Source: CAZDCZ01 sp964504155
Lineage (GTDB): Bacteria; Bacteroidota; Bacteroidia; Bacteroidales; UBA12077
Length of the DNA: 64,000 nt
Direction: 5' to 3'
Assembly (NCBI GenBank): GCA_964504155.1
Contig: CAZDCZ010000002.1
Location: 10,355 to 74,354 of the forward strand
Position numbers and translations under genes: made by a program. Under the pieces are notes generated by a model, which had not been told where the DNA came from, did no database searches, and worked only from the letters and a program-made list of their open reading frames with translations. This document shows positions 11,001-19,616 of this stretch, in pieces (within the stretch, counting starts at the first letter, position 1; each line of letters begins with the position of its first letter).

Positions 11001-11840
11001 TTACTTATTTACAAATTCAAAATGCTTACTAACAGCATCGGAAAAACCACAGTTTTGGTTATCGGCACATGTCTCGAATTTGTTTTTAAGTTCGTCGGGA
11101 GAATTTTCTACCATATAGCTATATCGGGTAAATTCTAACAAATCGAGATCGTTATAATCGTTCCCGACACCTAAAGTAGAATTCTTATCTATACCCAAAT
11201 AATTACACAACCACTCAACACCATGACCTTTTGATACGTGAATTGGAAAAATCTCCATCCAGATAGATTCTCCATCTAATGGAGATGTTGCTCTAATAAC
11301 TTTAATATCGGAAAATTTTCTTTTCATGTTCTCGAACAAATGCACTTTGTTGGGAAATATTGCAATTATCTGACATGCATTTTTGTACAACTCGGTAGAA
11401 ACATCAAGAGGAACAGCAAAATCTTTATATAATTTACATCTATTATTAAAATCGATATTATTTTCGTGTGCTTTATGATATACAAATTTGTGATTTTCAG
11501 GTATCATCTCGTGAATCATAAAATCAACATCGTTATTTATCAGTATTTTTGAAATATCCTTAACATCTTTATTTTCGAGATAATTTGAATGAATTAATTT
11601 CTTTGTTTGCCAATTATAAACACCGGCACCCGATGAAAAAATTAAATAATCAATCGGGAAATCATCATTCAACACTTTTTTTGCAGAAAACAAATTTCTA
11701 CCAGTAGCAATAACACGTATAATATTATTTTTACCTAAAGAATATAGTGTTTTCATATCTCTTTTATGAAAACTATTCTCATTGCTTAATAATGTACCGT
11801 CGAGGTCACTAATTATCATATTTGGTTGTACCTTGCTCAT
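11001..11840 (-). CDS. HAD-superfamily Cof-type phosphatase
   Basis: Protein of 279 residues with all HAD motifs: motif I SDLDGTLLS (about 11-19, nucleophile Asp), motif II in VIATGRN, and motif IV GVGNDYNDLDLLEF near the C-terminus. The cap domain inserted between motifs II and III is the type IIB (Cof/YidA) form. These enzymes dephosphorylate sugar phosphates, flavin precursors or nucleotides, with broad specificity. It is separated by 12 bp from the upstream gene at 11853-12638 and is probably cotranscribed with it. Confidence 0.88.
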   Translation of the reverse strand: MSKVQPNMIISDLDGTLLSNENSFHKRDMKTLYSLGKNNIIRVIATGRNLFSAKKVLNDDFPIDYLIFSSGAGVYNWQTKKLIHSNYLENKDVKDISKILINNDVDFMIHEMIPENHKFVYHKAHENNIDFNNRCKLYKDFAVPLDVSTELYKNACQIIAIFPNKVHLFENMKRKFSDIKVIRATSPLDGESIWMEIFPIHVSKGHGVEWLCNYLGIDKNSTLGVGNDYNDLDLLEFTRYSYMVENSPDELKNKFETCADNQNCGFSDAVSKHFEFVNK

Positions 11841-11852
11841 AATTTTCTGATA

Positions 11853-12638
11853 CTATAAATTTATTGCCACAACATTTAAAAATGTTTTTGTGTCGATATT
11901 ATACGTCATTTTTGAATCGAATTTCCATTGCCATTTTTCAGTTTCGCCTTGTTGAAAATCGACAAACACCAAAGGTTTAACACCTATCATTTCATTATCT
12001 TCGTTGTATAATTCTTCTTCGTAATCGAATATTACACACGATTTACCTTTGGGCAAAATATCTAGATGATTGTTCTGAATACTTTGTGCAAGCATAAAGA
12101 GTTCCTTATCTGAATATATCTTTTGTCTTTTTAAATAATCTACTATTAAAATATTTAACTGATTTAAGATATTTAACGAAATAACAAAATCGGGTTTAAC
12201 ATCAAACTCGTATTTACATAAATCGAAAGCCGTTAATAAGCTCTTTTCTTTGTGTTTTTTATCGAACCTAACAATTTCGTAGGCTTTATTAATTAATCCA
12301 CCTGTAATATCGGCATTAACAAAATGGATTTTCGAATTTGTTTTAAATTTATTCTTTATCTGATTTGGATGAATAATATCGACCAAATAAATATTATCGA
12401 ACTTATTGCACAATTCATCTATTGGCAAATCTAACAACCAACCACTACCCAACACTACTAAATTCCCCCCACTCTGATTTTTACACGAGTTTATAATAAA
12501 CTTCTTTGTATTGTTAAGATGAATATCCCATGCCAATTTTTCTCGCAAATATCTATTCATTATTCCATGTTGGTCGGAATAAAAATCCATTCGTCGAAGG
12601 ATTATCTCTTGTTTAAATTTCGGAAAAAAAATATTCAT
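11853..12638 (-). CDS. Unknown protein with a Rossmann-like (methyltransferase-type) core
   Basis: No named family is recognised. The 261-residue protein begins with a basic helical segment, then has LVVLGSGWLLDLPIDEL (about 80-96), which resembles the glycine loop of Rossmann-fold SAM-dependent methyltransferases. An acidic residue at the next strand end follows (IYLVDIIHP), and later IHFVNADITGG. A further strand, PDFVISLNILNQL, occupies the position of the catalytic strand. No catalytic motif for a particular methyl acceptor is evident. It is cytoplasmic and forms a two-gene unit with the HAD phosphatase (12-bp gap). A good promoter match lies just upstream. Confidence 0.65.
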   Translation of the reverse strand: MNIFFPKFKQEIILRRMDFYSDQHGIMNRYLREKLAWDIHLNNTKKFIINSCKNQSGGNLVVLGSGWLLDLPIDELCNKFDNIYLVDIIHPNQIKNKFKTNSKIHFVNADITGGLINKAYEIVRFDKKHKEKSLLTAFDLCKYEFDVKPDFVISLNILNQLNILIVDYLKRQKIYSDKELFMLAQSIQNNHLDILPKGKSCVIFDYEEELYNEDNEMIGVKPLVFVDFQQGETEKWQWKFDSKMTYNIDTKTFLNVVAINL

Positions 12639-12663
12639 CTAATTTCGTTTTTATAGCTATCTA

Positions 12664-12693
12664 CAAATTTATGCATTTTATTATCGAAGCAAA
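12664..12693 (-). promoter_or_regulatory. Candidate promoter for the Rossmann-protein/HAD operon
   Basis: The minus strand reads TTTG, 18 nt, then TAAATTTG, close to the Bacteroidetes TTTG-N19-TAnnTTTG consensus. The -7 box ends about 26 bp upstream of the start codon at 12638. Confidence 0.55.
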
Positions 12694-12802
12694 AATTATA
12701 TACATCAAGCTTTAATATATTTCGATATTAGTTCAATATTTACAAAATACATATTTTAGTAATTAATTATCCGAAAATGAATCAATCTTTTTTATTATAC
12801 CG

Positions 12803-12810
12803 TAAATTTG
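12803..12810 (+). promoter_or_regulatory. Candidate -7 box for the M3 peptidase gene
   Basis: TAAATTTG on the plus strand matches TAnnTTTG, about 42 bp upstream of the start at 12853. No -33 TTTG is seen at the expected spacing. Confidence 0.35.
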
Positions 12811-12852
12811 TGCGCTAATACTCGAATAATGAAGTTTTAAAAACTACGAAAA

Positions 12853-14841
12853 ATGAAAAACCCAATATTTAACGAATTTAACAAGCCAATAAATTTTGCA
12901 AAAATAACAGTTAGTAATATAAAAGATGCAACATCTGAAATTATAGAAATTTCGAATACAAAACTCGAAGAAATATATTCGGTAAACGATAATAATAGGA
13001 ATTTCGAAAATACTTTATTGGCATACGATGATATTATAAATCGAGCATCGCAAGTTCACTCAATAATTTATTTATTAGCACATGTACATCCTTCGGATGA
13101 TATACGTAAGCAAAGTAATGAAAGCATTGCAGAATTAAGTAAATTTTTCAATAAAATCTCGCTATGCGATGATTTATATAACTCGATAAGAAACTATTCT
13201 AAGACAGAAAATTCGAAATATATAGATTTACCATCGAAGAAATTTTTAAAAGAAACTATTGAAGAATTCGAAAGAAACGGTTTTGCTTTATCGAAAGAAA
13301 AACGAGAAGTTGTAAAAGAAATACAAAACAAATTATCGGAACTGGGCATTCAATTCGATTCAAATATCAGTTCGTATAAAGATTCGTTAATTATTACCGA
13401 GAAAGAAATTGATGGTTTGCCCGAAGATTATAAATCGGCACATAAAACAAAAGATAATAAATATAAAATAGACCTTTCGTATCCATCGTATATTCCTTTT
13501 ATGCGATATAGTAAATCGGACGAAGCACGAAAGCACTTATTAAAGAAATTCAGAAATTTAGCAGCTGACAAGAATCTCGATATCCTGAAACAAATACTAA
13601 TTGAGCGAGAGAAATTTGCCGATATTCTTGGGTACAAAACATTTGCCGAATACCAAACAGAAAACAGAATGGCAAAAACCCCCGCAAATGTCTGGAAATT
13701 CGAAAATAAGTTGAAAAAGAAAGTAAAAATAAAAGCTGAAAAAGATTATAAAGAACTTCTCGAAACAAAACAGAAATATGAAAATAACAAATCGCTTGAT
13801 ATAATAAATTCGTGGGAAGCTGCATATTACACTAATATTCTGAAAAAAGAAAAATATAGGCTCGACAACCAAGAATTAAAAGAATATTTCGAGCTTAATA
13901 ATGTTATAAAAGGCTTATTTAAAATTACACAACATCTTTACAATATTGAATTCTCAGAAGTAAAAAACCCTTCGGTGTGGCACGATGATGTTCGTTTTTT
14001 CGAAGTATTAGAAAACAACAAATTAATTGCTCGTTTTTATCTCGATTTATTTCCTAGAGACGATAAATTTAATCATGCTGCATGTTTTGGAATAATTTCG
14101 GGAAAGCAAACAAATATAGATTACCAAAAACCTACAGCCGGTTTAGTTTGTAATTTCCCAAAAGCAAGCAAAGAAATTCCAGCATTATTAACTCACGAAG
14201 ATGTTGAAACATTCTTTCACGAATTTGGTCATTTAATGCACGCACTTTTAACAAAAGCAGAATTATCGTCGCAATCGGGAACAAGTGTTACCCGCGATTT
14301 TGTTGAAATGCCATCTCAGATTTTCGAAAACTGGGCGTGGAACTACGAAGCATTATCGCTATTTGCCAAACATTATAAAACCAACGAAATTCTTCCTAAA
14401 GAATTATATAAAAAAATGTTAGACGCTAGAAATGTCGGCTCAGGAATAACATATCTTCAACAGATATTTTATGGATGTCTCGATATGACATATCACGATA
14501 AGTATAATGCCACAGGAGAAAAGACAACAACAGATGTTGTACGTGAACTACAAAACGATATTACTCTATATAAATTTATAGAAGATACTCATTTCGAAGC
14601 AGGCTTCGGACACCTTAACGGTTATGCAGCAGGATATTACGGATATTTATGGGCTAAAGTTTTTTCTGAAGATATGTTTTCTGTATTTGAAGAAAATGGT
14701 ATTATGAATCAAGAAATTGGTTTGCGATTTAGAAATATTGTTCTCGAAAAAGGCTCAACTACCGACGAAATAAATATTGTAAAAGAATTTCTTGGAAGAG
14801 AACCTAACGAAAAGGCATTTCTAAAATCTATAGGTTTATAA
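12853..14841 (+). CDS. M3-family zinc oligopeptidase
   Basis: M3 metallopeptidase of 662 residues (oligopeptidase A / dipeptidyl carboxypeptidase / thimet group). The zinc site is FFHEFGHLMHALL with H456, E457 and H460; the distal Glu falls in the conserved FVEMPSQIFENWAW segment (about 484-497), and substrate-binding GFGHLNGYAAGYYGYLW lies further on. There is no signal peptide, so it should act in the cytoplasm, degrading peptides released by ATP-dependent proteases or imported. The length and closing GREPNEKAFLKSIGL are typical of Dcp/OpdA relatives. It is transcribed alone. Confidence 0.93.
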   Translation: MKNPIFNEFNKPINFAKITVSNIKDATSEIIEISNTKLEEIYSVNDNNRNFENTLLAYDDIINRASQVHSIIYLLAHVHPSDDIRKQSNESIAELSKFFNKISLCDDLYNSIRNYSKTENSKYIDLPSKKFLKETIEEFERNGFALSKEKREVVKEIQNKLSELGIQFDSNISSYKDSLIITEKEIDGLPEDYKSAHKTKDNKYKIDLSYPSYIPFMRYSKSDEARKHLLKKFRNLAADKNLDILKQILIEREKFADILGYKTFAEYQTENRMAKTPANVWKFENKLKKKVKIKAEKDYKELLETKQKYENNKSLDIINSWEAAYYTNILKKEKYRLDNQELKEYFELNNVIKGLFKITQHLYNIEFSEVKNPSVWHDDVRFFEVLENNKLIARFYLDLFPRDDKFNHAACFGIISGKQTNIDYQKPTAGLVCNFPKASKEIPALLTHEDVETFFHEFGHLMHALLTKAELSSQSGTSVTRDFVEMPSQIFENWAWNYEALSLFAKHYKTNEILPKELYKKMLDARNVGSGITYLQQIFYGCLDMTYHDKYNATGEKTTTDVVRELQNDITLYKFIEDTHFEAGFGHLNGYAAGYYGYLWAKVFSEDMFSVFEENGIMNQEIGLRFRNIVLEKGSTTDEINIVKEFLGREPNEKAFLKSIGL

Positions 14842-14912
14842 CTTTAAATAGAACATTCTCGATATTTACTGTTATAAAACATATAACGGGGGGTAATAAC
14901 AAATAATATTTG

Positions 14913-14920
14913 TAATTTTG
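14913..14920 (+). promoter_or_regulatory. Candidate -7 box for the exported-peptide gene
   Basis: TAATTTTG matches TAnnTTTG and lies about 60 bp upstream of the in-frame hydrophobic leader of the small peptide at 14981-15229. Confidence 0.35.
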
Positions 14921-14980
14921 TTTTAGAAATTTCGAAAACATGGTGAATTCCCCTAATTTACTAACTTAAAATTTTTAATT

Positions 14981-15229
14981 ATTATAAAAAATAAATTAAA
15001 ACTAATAGCTATCGTACCAGTGATAGTATTGAGCATTTTGGTATTTAAAAACAATGCTAAGGCTAAGGCTACAACTCAAGTATTTAATAATAATGTTAAA
15101 CTTACAACACATACACAAACAAAAATTATTAGTAAAGAGTATCCAGGCTTTAGAAACAGATGTCTCTTTGGAGGTGTTAATAACTGCAAACAGAAAAAAG
15201 GTATTTGTGTTATTCAATTATATAACTAA
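14981..15229 (+). CDS. Small exported peptide candidate (NVEALA-like), non-canonical start
   Basis: A short frame ending at 15229 encodes a basic, hydrophobic leader (KNKLKLIAIVPVIVLSILVF), a short linker, and a 50-residue tail containing three cysteines (RCLFGG, NNCKQ, GICVI). The only conventional start is GTG at 15020, which would cut the leader in half. The coding pattern extends in frame back to ATT at 14981 with no ATG, and the ttaattATT context resembles the ttaattATG of other genes here. Size, leader and position before a 6-bladed beta-propeller lipoprotein are reminiscent of NVEALA-type peptides of Bacteroidales, but the NVEALA motif itself is not present. A strong terminator follows 9 bp after the stop. 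Confidence 0.5.
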   Translation: MIKNKLKLIAIVPVIVLSILVFKNNAKAKATTQVFNNNVKLTTHTQTKIISKEYPGFRNRCLFGGVNNCKQKKGICVIQLYN

Positions 15230-15238
15230 GAACCCAAA

Positions 15239-15276
15239 CAATATCATCTCTAAAAAAAGAGATGATATTGTTTTTT
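15239..15276 (+). terminator. Strong intrinsic terminator after the small peptide gene
   Basis: Perfect 13-bp stem (CAATATCATCTCT / AGAGATGATATTG) with a 6-nt A loop, followed by six T. It isolates the peptide gene from the lipoprotein gene downstream, allowing a short abundant mRNA. Confidence 0.9.
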
Positions 15277-15343
15277 ATTCAAGATTAAAAAAAATAATTT
15301 TTGAAACAATATATATTTAAACATATTAAGAATTTGATATTTT

Positions 15344-15351
15344 TATATTTG
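15344..15351 (+). promoter_or_regulatory. Candidate -7 box for the beta-propeller operon
   Basis: TATATTTG matches TAnnTTTG, lies after the terminator of the peptide gene and about 110 bp before the lipoprotein start at 15462. The -33 element is not obvious. Confidence 0.35.
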
Positions 15352-15461
15352 TTTTAACTAAACAATTTTTTGAAGACAATTAATAAAAAAACACCAATTG
15401 ATTATAAATATAATAAGAACTAGTATATTTATTTAGGTACAAAATAAACATAAATAAAATT

Positions 15462-16526
15462 ATGAATTACAAAATTTTATTTTTAATTATTCTAATATTT
15501 TTTATTGCTTGTTCAACTAATAATAATTCACAAATAACAACAATTAAAATAGAAGAAGAAAACTATAATAATAGCATAGACTTAGATAACTATATGGATA
15601 GTATTTTTTATTTATCCGTAGCTAAGAATGTTCCAATGATAACAGGAATTAACAAAATACTGTTTACCAAAAATAGTATTATTATCGAAGAACAATCCAT
15701 ATTCTCAAATAAACCTGTTTTTAGCATAGACTTCTCCGGTTTACTAAAAAACACTTATGGTTCGGTAGGTAAAGGCCCTAATGAATATATATCAGCTTTC
15801 GATATAGCACTAAACACAGATAATAAATCATTGTTTATTTACGATAGAAACAAGAAAAGCTTACTTGAGTATAATACTGAAAACGGATTATTTGTTAATA
15901 GCATTTCTATACCTTTTTATATGTTGCAATTAATTTTTAAAGACAATAATTATGTAGCTACATATGCCGATGAAGAAGGAGATAATGAATTTATTCTCTT
16001 TAATATCAAAACGGGAATAAAAGAATTTGGATTATACACATATAATGAGTTATACGAAATTGAGATTCCAAAAGTATTCGCCCAAGATAGTAATAAAACA
16101 TATTTTTTAAGACCGGCAAGCGACACCGTTTTTGAAATTGAGAACAACAAACTAATACCAAGTATTAGAATTAATTACGGGAAAAATTCAGTAGGAAATA
16201 AGTTTAGAGAAATTCCAGGATTCGAATTAAAAAATAAATATTTACAGCAAATGTATCTAGCTTTAACAACAGAAATATACGCAAGCGAAAATTTACTTTT
16301 ATTCAACTATTTAAAAAATAACGAACTTAGATCTTTTATGTTAGATGATAAAAATAAGATACTATTTCACGGAAAAGATTTTGTTTATAAAAATGTAGTA
16401 TTACCAAAACCTATAACTTTATGGAAAAAATTTTTAGTTTTTTTTATTATTCCTGAAATATATAAAATAGACGAAATGCCTGATAATGAAAATTTTGTGC
16501 TTATGTTTATTAGAATTAAATCTTAA
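15462..16526 (+). CDS. 6-bladed beta-propeller lipoprotein
   Basis: Lipoprotein of 354 residues: hydrophobic leader with lipobox FIACS (Cys at about 17). The body has propeller-type landmarks of the Bacteroidota 6-bladed beta-propeller family (DUF5128-like): GSVGKGPNEY (about 104-113), then SLFIYDRNKKSLLEYN, where the family typically has a strand turning on Asp-Arg/Asn. Its biochemical role is not established. In Bacteroidales such genes often neighbour small exported peptides and thiol-redox proteins, as here. The following gene starts 5 bp after its stop, so it heads a three-gene operon. Confidence 0.8.
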   Translation: MNYKILFLIILIFFIACSTNNNSQITTIKIEEENYNNSIDLDNYMDSIFYLSVAKNVPMITGINKILFTKNSIIIEEQSIFSNKPVFSIDFSGLLKNTYGSVGKGPNEYISAFDIALNTDNKSLFIYDRNKKSLLEYNTENGLFVNSISIPFYMLQLIFKDNNYVATYADEEGDNEFILFNIKTGIKEFGLYTYNELYEIEIPKVFAQDSNKTYFLRPASDTVFEIENNKLIPSIRINYGKNSVGNKFREIPGFELKNKYLQQMYLALTTEIYASENLLLFNYLKNNELRSFMLDDKNKILFHGKDFVYKNVVLPKPITLWKKFLVFFIIPEIYKIDEMPDNENFVLMFIRIKS

Positions 16527-16531
16527 TTTTC

Positions 16532-17110
16532 ATGTTTAAAAAAATATACAACTTCACACCCTATATATTAATACTAGTACTATTATTACTTGGATTTAAA
16601 TTATATTATAATAATAAAAAACTATCTGACAATAATATAAACTTACAAAATATTATTAACTACAATAAACAAATTCAGACAGACATGTCGAATAAGTTTA
16701 TTAGTATGCAAAATCAATTATGGCTTTTTTATACTAACGAGATAGAAATAACAAAGCTAAAATCTGATGTAAAATCTGATGTAATATATTTACGATTGCC
16801 ACAAGAGTTTTGTATGCAATGTGTTAGTACAGAAATAGATTATTTAATCGATATAAATACTAATTTAGCATATAATAATTGTACTATTCTTACATCATTT
16901 AATGATAGTATTAAAACTAAAGCCTTAAAACGTGATATACAAAATATTACTCTTGAAAATAATATGAATATTATTTCTAGTTTAGACAACATTAAAATAC
17001 CATATTATATAATAAAAAATAATGGACAACTTAATATTTCTTTCGTTTATAAAGAAATTCCAGAATTATCGAGGTCTTTAATTAATTCTTATATATTAAA
17101 TCATGAATAA
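16532..17110 (+). CDS. Membrane-anchored CxxC protein, possibly thioredoxin-like
   Basis: Protein of 192 residues with one N-terminal membrane segment (about 9-26), a short polar and probably helical region, and then VIYLRLPQEFCMQCVSTEID, where CMQC forms a CxxC pair at the end of a beta strand, as in thioredoxin folds. The rest of a thioredoxin domain is hard to recognise (no clear cis-Pro segment beyond IPYYII, which could be it). Predicted periplasmic. The stop overlaps the next start by 8 bp and the previous gene ends 5 bp upstream, so the three are translationally linked. Function inferred: thiol-disulfide chemistry on an exported partner. Confidence 0.6.
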   Translation: MFKKIYNFTPYILILVLLLLGFKLYYNNKKLSDNNINLQNIINYNKQIQTDMSNKFISMQNQLWLFYTNEIEITKLKSDVKSDVIYLRLPQEFCMQCVSTEIDYLIDINTNLAYNNCTILTSFNDSIKTKALKRDIQNITLENNMNIISSLDNIKIPYYIIKNNGQLNISFVYKEIPELSRSLINSYILNHE

Positions 17111-18170
17111 AAAATATATAATAATATTCTTATTTTCAACAATATTAGCATTAGAGTCAAACGCACAAACTTTATTCACAGGTAAAGTTCTTGATGCAAA
17201 AACACAAGAAGCAATTCCTTTTGCAAGTATTGCCTTAACAGAAAATAACATAGGTACTTGCACATCTGTTAATGGTAATTTTAAACTTGAAGTACCTGAT
17301 TCTATTTTACCTTGCAATATATGTATTAGCAGTATCTCGTACAAAACAACAGTCTTACCTCTAGATGAAGAAAATCGACAACAAAATATATACTTAAGTA
17401 AAAAAATATATTCTATTGATGCTGTATTGATAAAAGGTAAAAAAATTTCTTCGAAAAAGATATTAAAAGAAGCAATTAATAATATCTCAAAATTTTACTG
17501 TAAACAACAACAACAAACAAATAGAACACTTAAAGTTGCACATTACGAAAATTCTAAATGTCTCTATCGCTCTAAAGCAATTTTATCTTTAACAGAGCCA
17601 TCGTACATTAAAGATAAATACTCTCCATATGATAACTATGTCGAAAAAGTAGTTATTATTGAACAAACTGAAACTGATAAAATAGAACTTACAAAAGAAT
17701 TTAGTTTAAATCGATTTATTAATGTATTTGATTATCCTTGCGATATTTTAAAAACTAACCCGAGTCGTTATATAAAATATAGTACAAAAACATTCCACGA
17801 ACACACATATAAATTCTCAGAAGACAGTTTAATAAATGGGAATAAATGTTACGTTATAGAAGCTACTTTTAACGACTCGTTAATAAAAGGAATGAAATAT
17901 ATAAACAAAGATATATACTTTATTACCAAGGAAAACAATATACTAATAGCTTATAAAAATATTACATATTTTAATAACTTTCGAAAAGTTAATTCTACTA
18001 CATCTCTTGACGAGACCAACATATCATACCTAAAAACAACAAATGGATATATTGCTGAAAATTTTAAATTTAACGGTTATATTAGAAGAAAAGATGAACA
18101 TGGAAAAACAAAAAAAGTTAGTACATTTTTAACATTAAATTTAGATAATTACAATTTTATTGATAATTAA
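17103..18170 (+). CDS. Exported protein with CarboxypepD_reg-like N-terminal domain
   Basis: Signal peptide about 1-21 ending SNAQ, then a carboxypeptidase-regulatory-like beta-sandwich (about 25-105) with the typical FTGKVLDAKTQEAIPFASI and TSVNGNFKLEVPD elements. This is the domain that prefixes many SusC-type receptors. The remaining 250 residues have no recognised domain but are strand-rich; no TonB plug or barrel is present. The protein is therefore a stand-alone exported member of the family seen in Bacteroidota (355 residues). It overlaps the CxxC gene by 8 bp and closes the operon. Confidence 0.72.
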   Translation: MNKKYIIIFLFSTILALESNAQTLFTGKVLDAKTQEAIPFASIALTENNIGTCTSVNGNFKLEVPDSILPCNICISSISYKTTVLPLDEENRQQNIYLSKKIYSIDAVLIKGKKISSKKILKEAINNISKFYCKQQQQTNRTLKVAHYENSKCLYRSKAILSLTEPSYIKDKYSPYDNYVEKVVIIEQTETDKIELTKEFSLNRFINVFDYPCDILKTNPSRYIKYSTKTFHEHTYKFSEDSLINGNKCYVIEATFNDSLIKGMKYINKDIYFITKENNILIAYKNITYFNNFRKVNSTTSLDETNISYLKTTNGYIAENFKFNGYIRRKDEHGKTKKVSTFLTLNLDNYNFIDN

Positions 18171-18271
18171 TTTCCTTTATGCTTCATACACCATAATATT
18201 TAAATATAAATAATTGATTTTAACATAAAAATTCATTACATTACTAGGCAAATTGTATAAAATCTTGTCTT

Positions 18272-19252
18272 ATGTATTATAAACATTCAAATTATAGAAC
18301 ATTTTTAAAATTATTAAAGAATTATATAATAGTAATTCTCATTTTATTATCGTTTTCTGCTTCGAGTCAAGACTCAACTAATTTCTCGAACTTATTGAAA
18401 ACAGATTCTACTACATGGAAAGATTCCGACACATTATATACTTACCGATGGAATAAAGACAACCAGAAATGGGAAATATATCAACAAAAATTAACAAGAT
18501 ATAACGAGAAAAATCAAATAATAAATATTTACTTATATACTCGAAACCTAGCTACTAATAAGTGGGAATACACTCAACGCACATTATATTCGTATAACTC
18601 AAGAAATAAAGAAACCGAAGAATTAGTTCAAAAATGGAATGTCTCATTTAAAAACTGGGTAAATACAAAATTAAAATCTACTACCTACGATACCGAAGGT
18701 AATAGAGCCGAATTGCTTTTTCAAGAATGGCAAAAGCCTCTTACAGAATGGATTAACACAATGCGATATGTTTTAAATTATAATTTAGAAGGCAAACAAA
18801 AAGAAATAATAATTAAAATATATAATGGAACACATAATTCGTGGGAAAATTATAAACGATATCTATTAAGCTATGATCAATTTGGACCTCCTACAGAAAT
18901 TGTTATAGAAGGATGGAATACACATTCGAACAAATGGAGTACAGAAGGAAAATATAATTTCTTATACAATTTTAGAGGAGATAAAACACAAGAAATCAGA
19001 GCAACATGGAATATTGTTAATAAAGAATGGATTAACAGCACAAAATTATTAATGAAATATGGAAAAAAAGAAACACTTACCGAATATCTTCATCAGAAAT
19101 GGAATTTTCGAGAAAATACATGGACCAATTATTTAAAAACCACTTCGGAATACGATACAAACTATAAAATAATTAGTTCTACAGAATACAAATGGAATAA
19201 TGAATTAAAAAAATGGCTTATTATAAACAAGTTTTTATATTCTAATAATTAA
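18272..19252 (+). CDS. Exported protein of about nine W-x6-W repeats
   Basis: No firm family; some Bacteroidales DUF3836-type proteins look similar. Of 326 residues, the first 35 form an N-terminal signal with a long hydrophobic stretch ending SASSQ. The rest is about nine tandem repeats of about 31 residues built on W-(x6)-W spaced by Y and G/N: RWNKDNQKW, NLATNKW, KWNVSFKNW, EWQKPLTEW, IYNGTHNSW, GWNTHSNKW, TWNIVNKEW, KWNFRENTW, KWNNELKKW. The pattern suggests a repetitive beta structure like YD/RHS-type or antigen-type repeats. It has no sorting domain. It begins 101 bp after the CarboxypepD gene and may be independent. Function unknown; surface or periplasmic structural role inferred. Confidence 0.75.
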   Translation: MYYKHSNYRTFLKLLKNYIIVILILLSFSASSQDSTNFSNLLKTDSTTWKDSDTLYTYRWNKDNQKWEIYQQKLTRYNEKNQIINIYLYTRNLATNKWEYTQRTLYSYNSRNKETEELVQKWNVSFKNWVNTKLKSTTYDTEGNRAELLFQEWQKPLTEWINTMRYVLNYNLEGKQKEIIIKIYNGTHNSWENYKRYLLSYDQFGPPTEIVIEGWNTHSNKWSTEGKYNFLYNFRGDKTQEIRATWNIVNKEWINSTKLLMKYGKKETLTEYLHQKWNFRENTWTNYLKTTSEYDTNYKIISSTEYKWNNELKKWLIINKFLYSNN

Positions 19253-19315
19253 ACAAATAGCGTAAAATATAGAGGCTTCGGTTTTTGTTGTTAAAAATTC
19301 TAATGTTCTCATTCT

Positions 19316-19371
19316 CCGTTAAGCATAGCGTCCCCCGCTAGCGCCGACATGTTGTCGGTGCTTATTAACGG
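19316..19371. repeat. Nested REP-like palindrome next to a transposase fragment
   Basis: GC-richer than its surroundings. The outer stem is CCGTTAA (19316-19322) with TTAACGG (19365-19371). The inner hairpin is AGCGCCGACA (19340-19349) with TGTCGGTGCT (19353-19362), with one G-T pair. It lies 58 bp upstream of a REP-associated tyrosine transposase fragment, the usual setting of REP/BIME elements mobilised by such enzymes. Confidence 0.6.
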
Positions 19372-19428
19372 CAAATATTCCGTGCTAAATACTTGTTGTT
19401 ATTTTCATTTATATTTATTATTTTGTTT

Positions 19429-19616
19429 ATGTCTGATAAATATAAGATACGAGATAAGGATAAAGCATACTTTATAACAACAACGGTTGGCTGGGTAGAT
19501 GTATTTACTCGCCCAAATTATAAAAAACTTATAATTGATTCGTTACAATATTGTATAAAGAATAAAGGCTTAATTGTTTTTGCCTATTGTTTAATGCCAA
19601 GTCATTTACATATGTG
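19429..19616 (+). pseudogene. Truncated REP-associated tyrosine transposase (Y1/IS200-like)
   Basis: About 62 residues of an IS200/RAYT-type transposase remain: an N-terminal beta strand (KAYFITTTVGWVDVF), the helix KLIIDSLQYCIKN, and AYCLMPSHLHM, which carries the HUH-type metal-binding His pair. The catalytic tyrosine helix and everything after it are missing. The homology stops at about 19616, where sequence of an unrelated DUF2147 gene begins in another frame. It cannot be active. The ATG at 19429 matches the usual start; a TTG-initiated extension upstream has no homology. Confidence 0.75.

Noticed and set aside
13428..13872. Three overlapping minus-strand frames inside the M3 peptidase gene
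   Set aside because: All are low-complexity Phe/Ile/Arg-rich shadows of an intact conserved gene.
15054..15320. 88-residue frame overlapping the small peptide gene
   Set aside because: It runs through the 13-bp stem terminator at 15239-15276 and lacks a coherent signal peptide; the other frame explains the leader and stops before the terminator.
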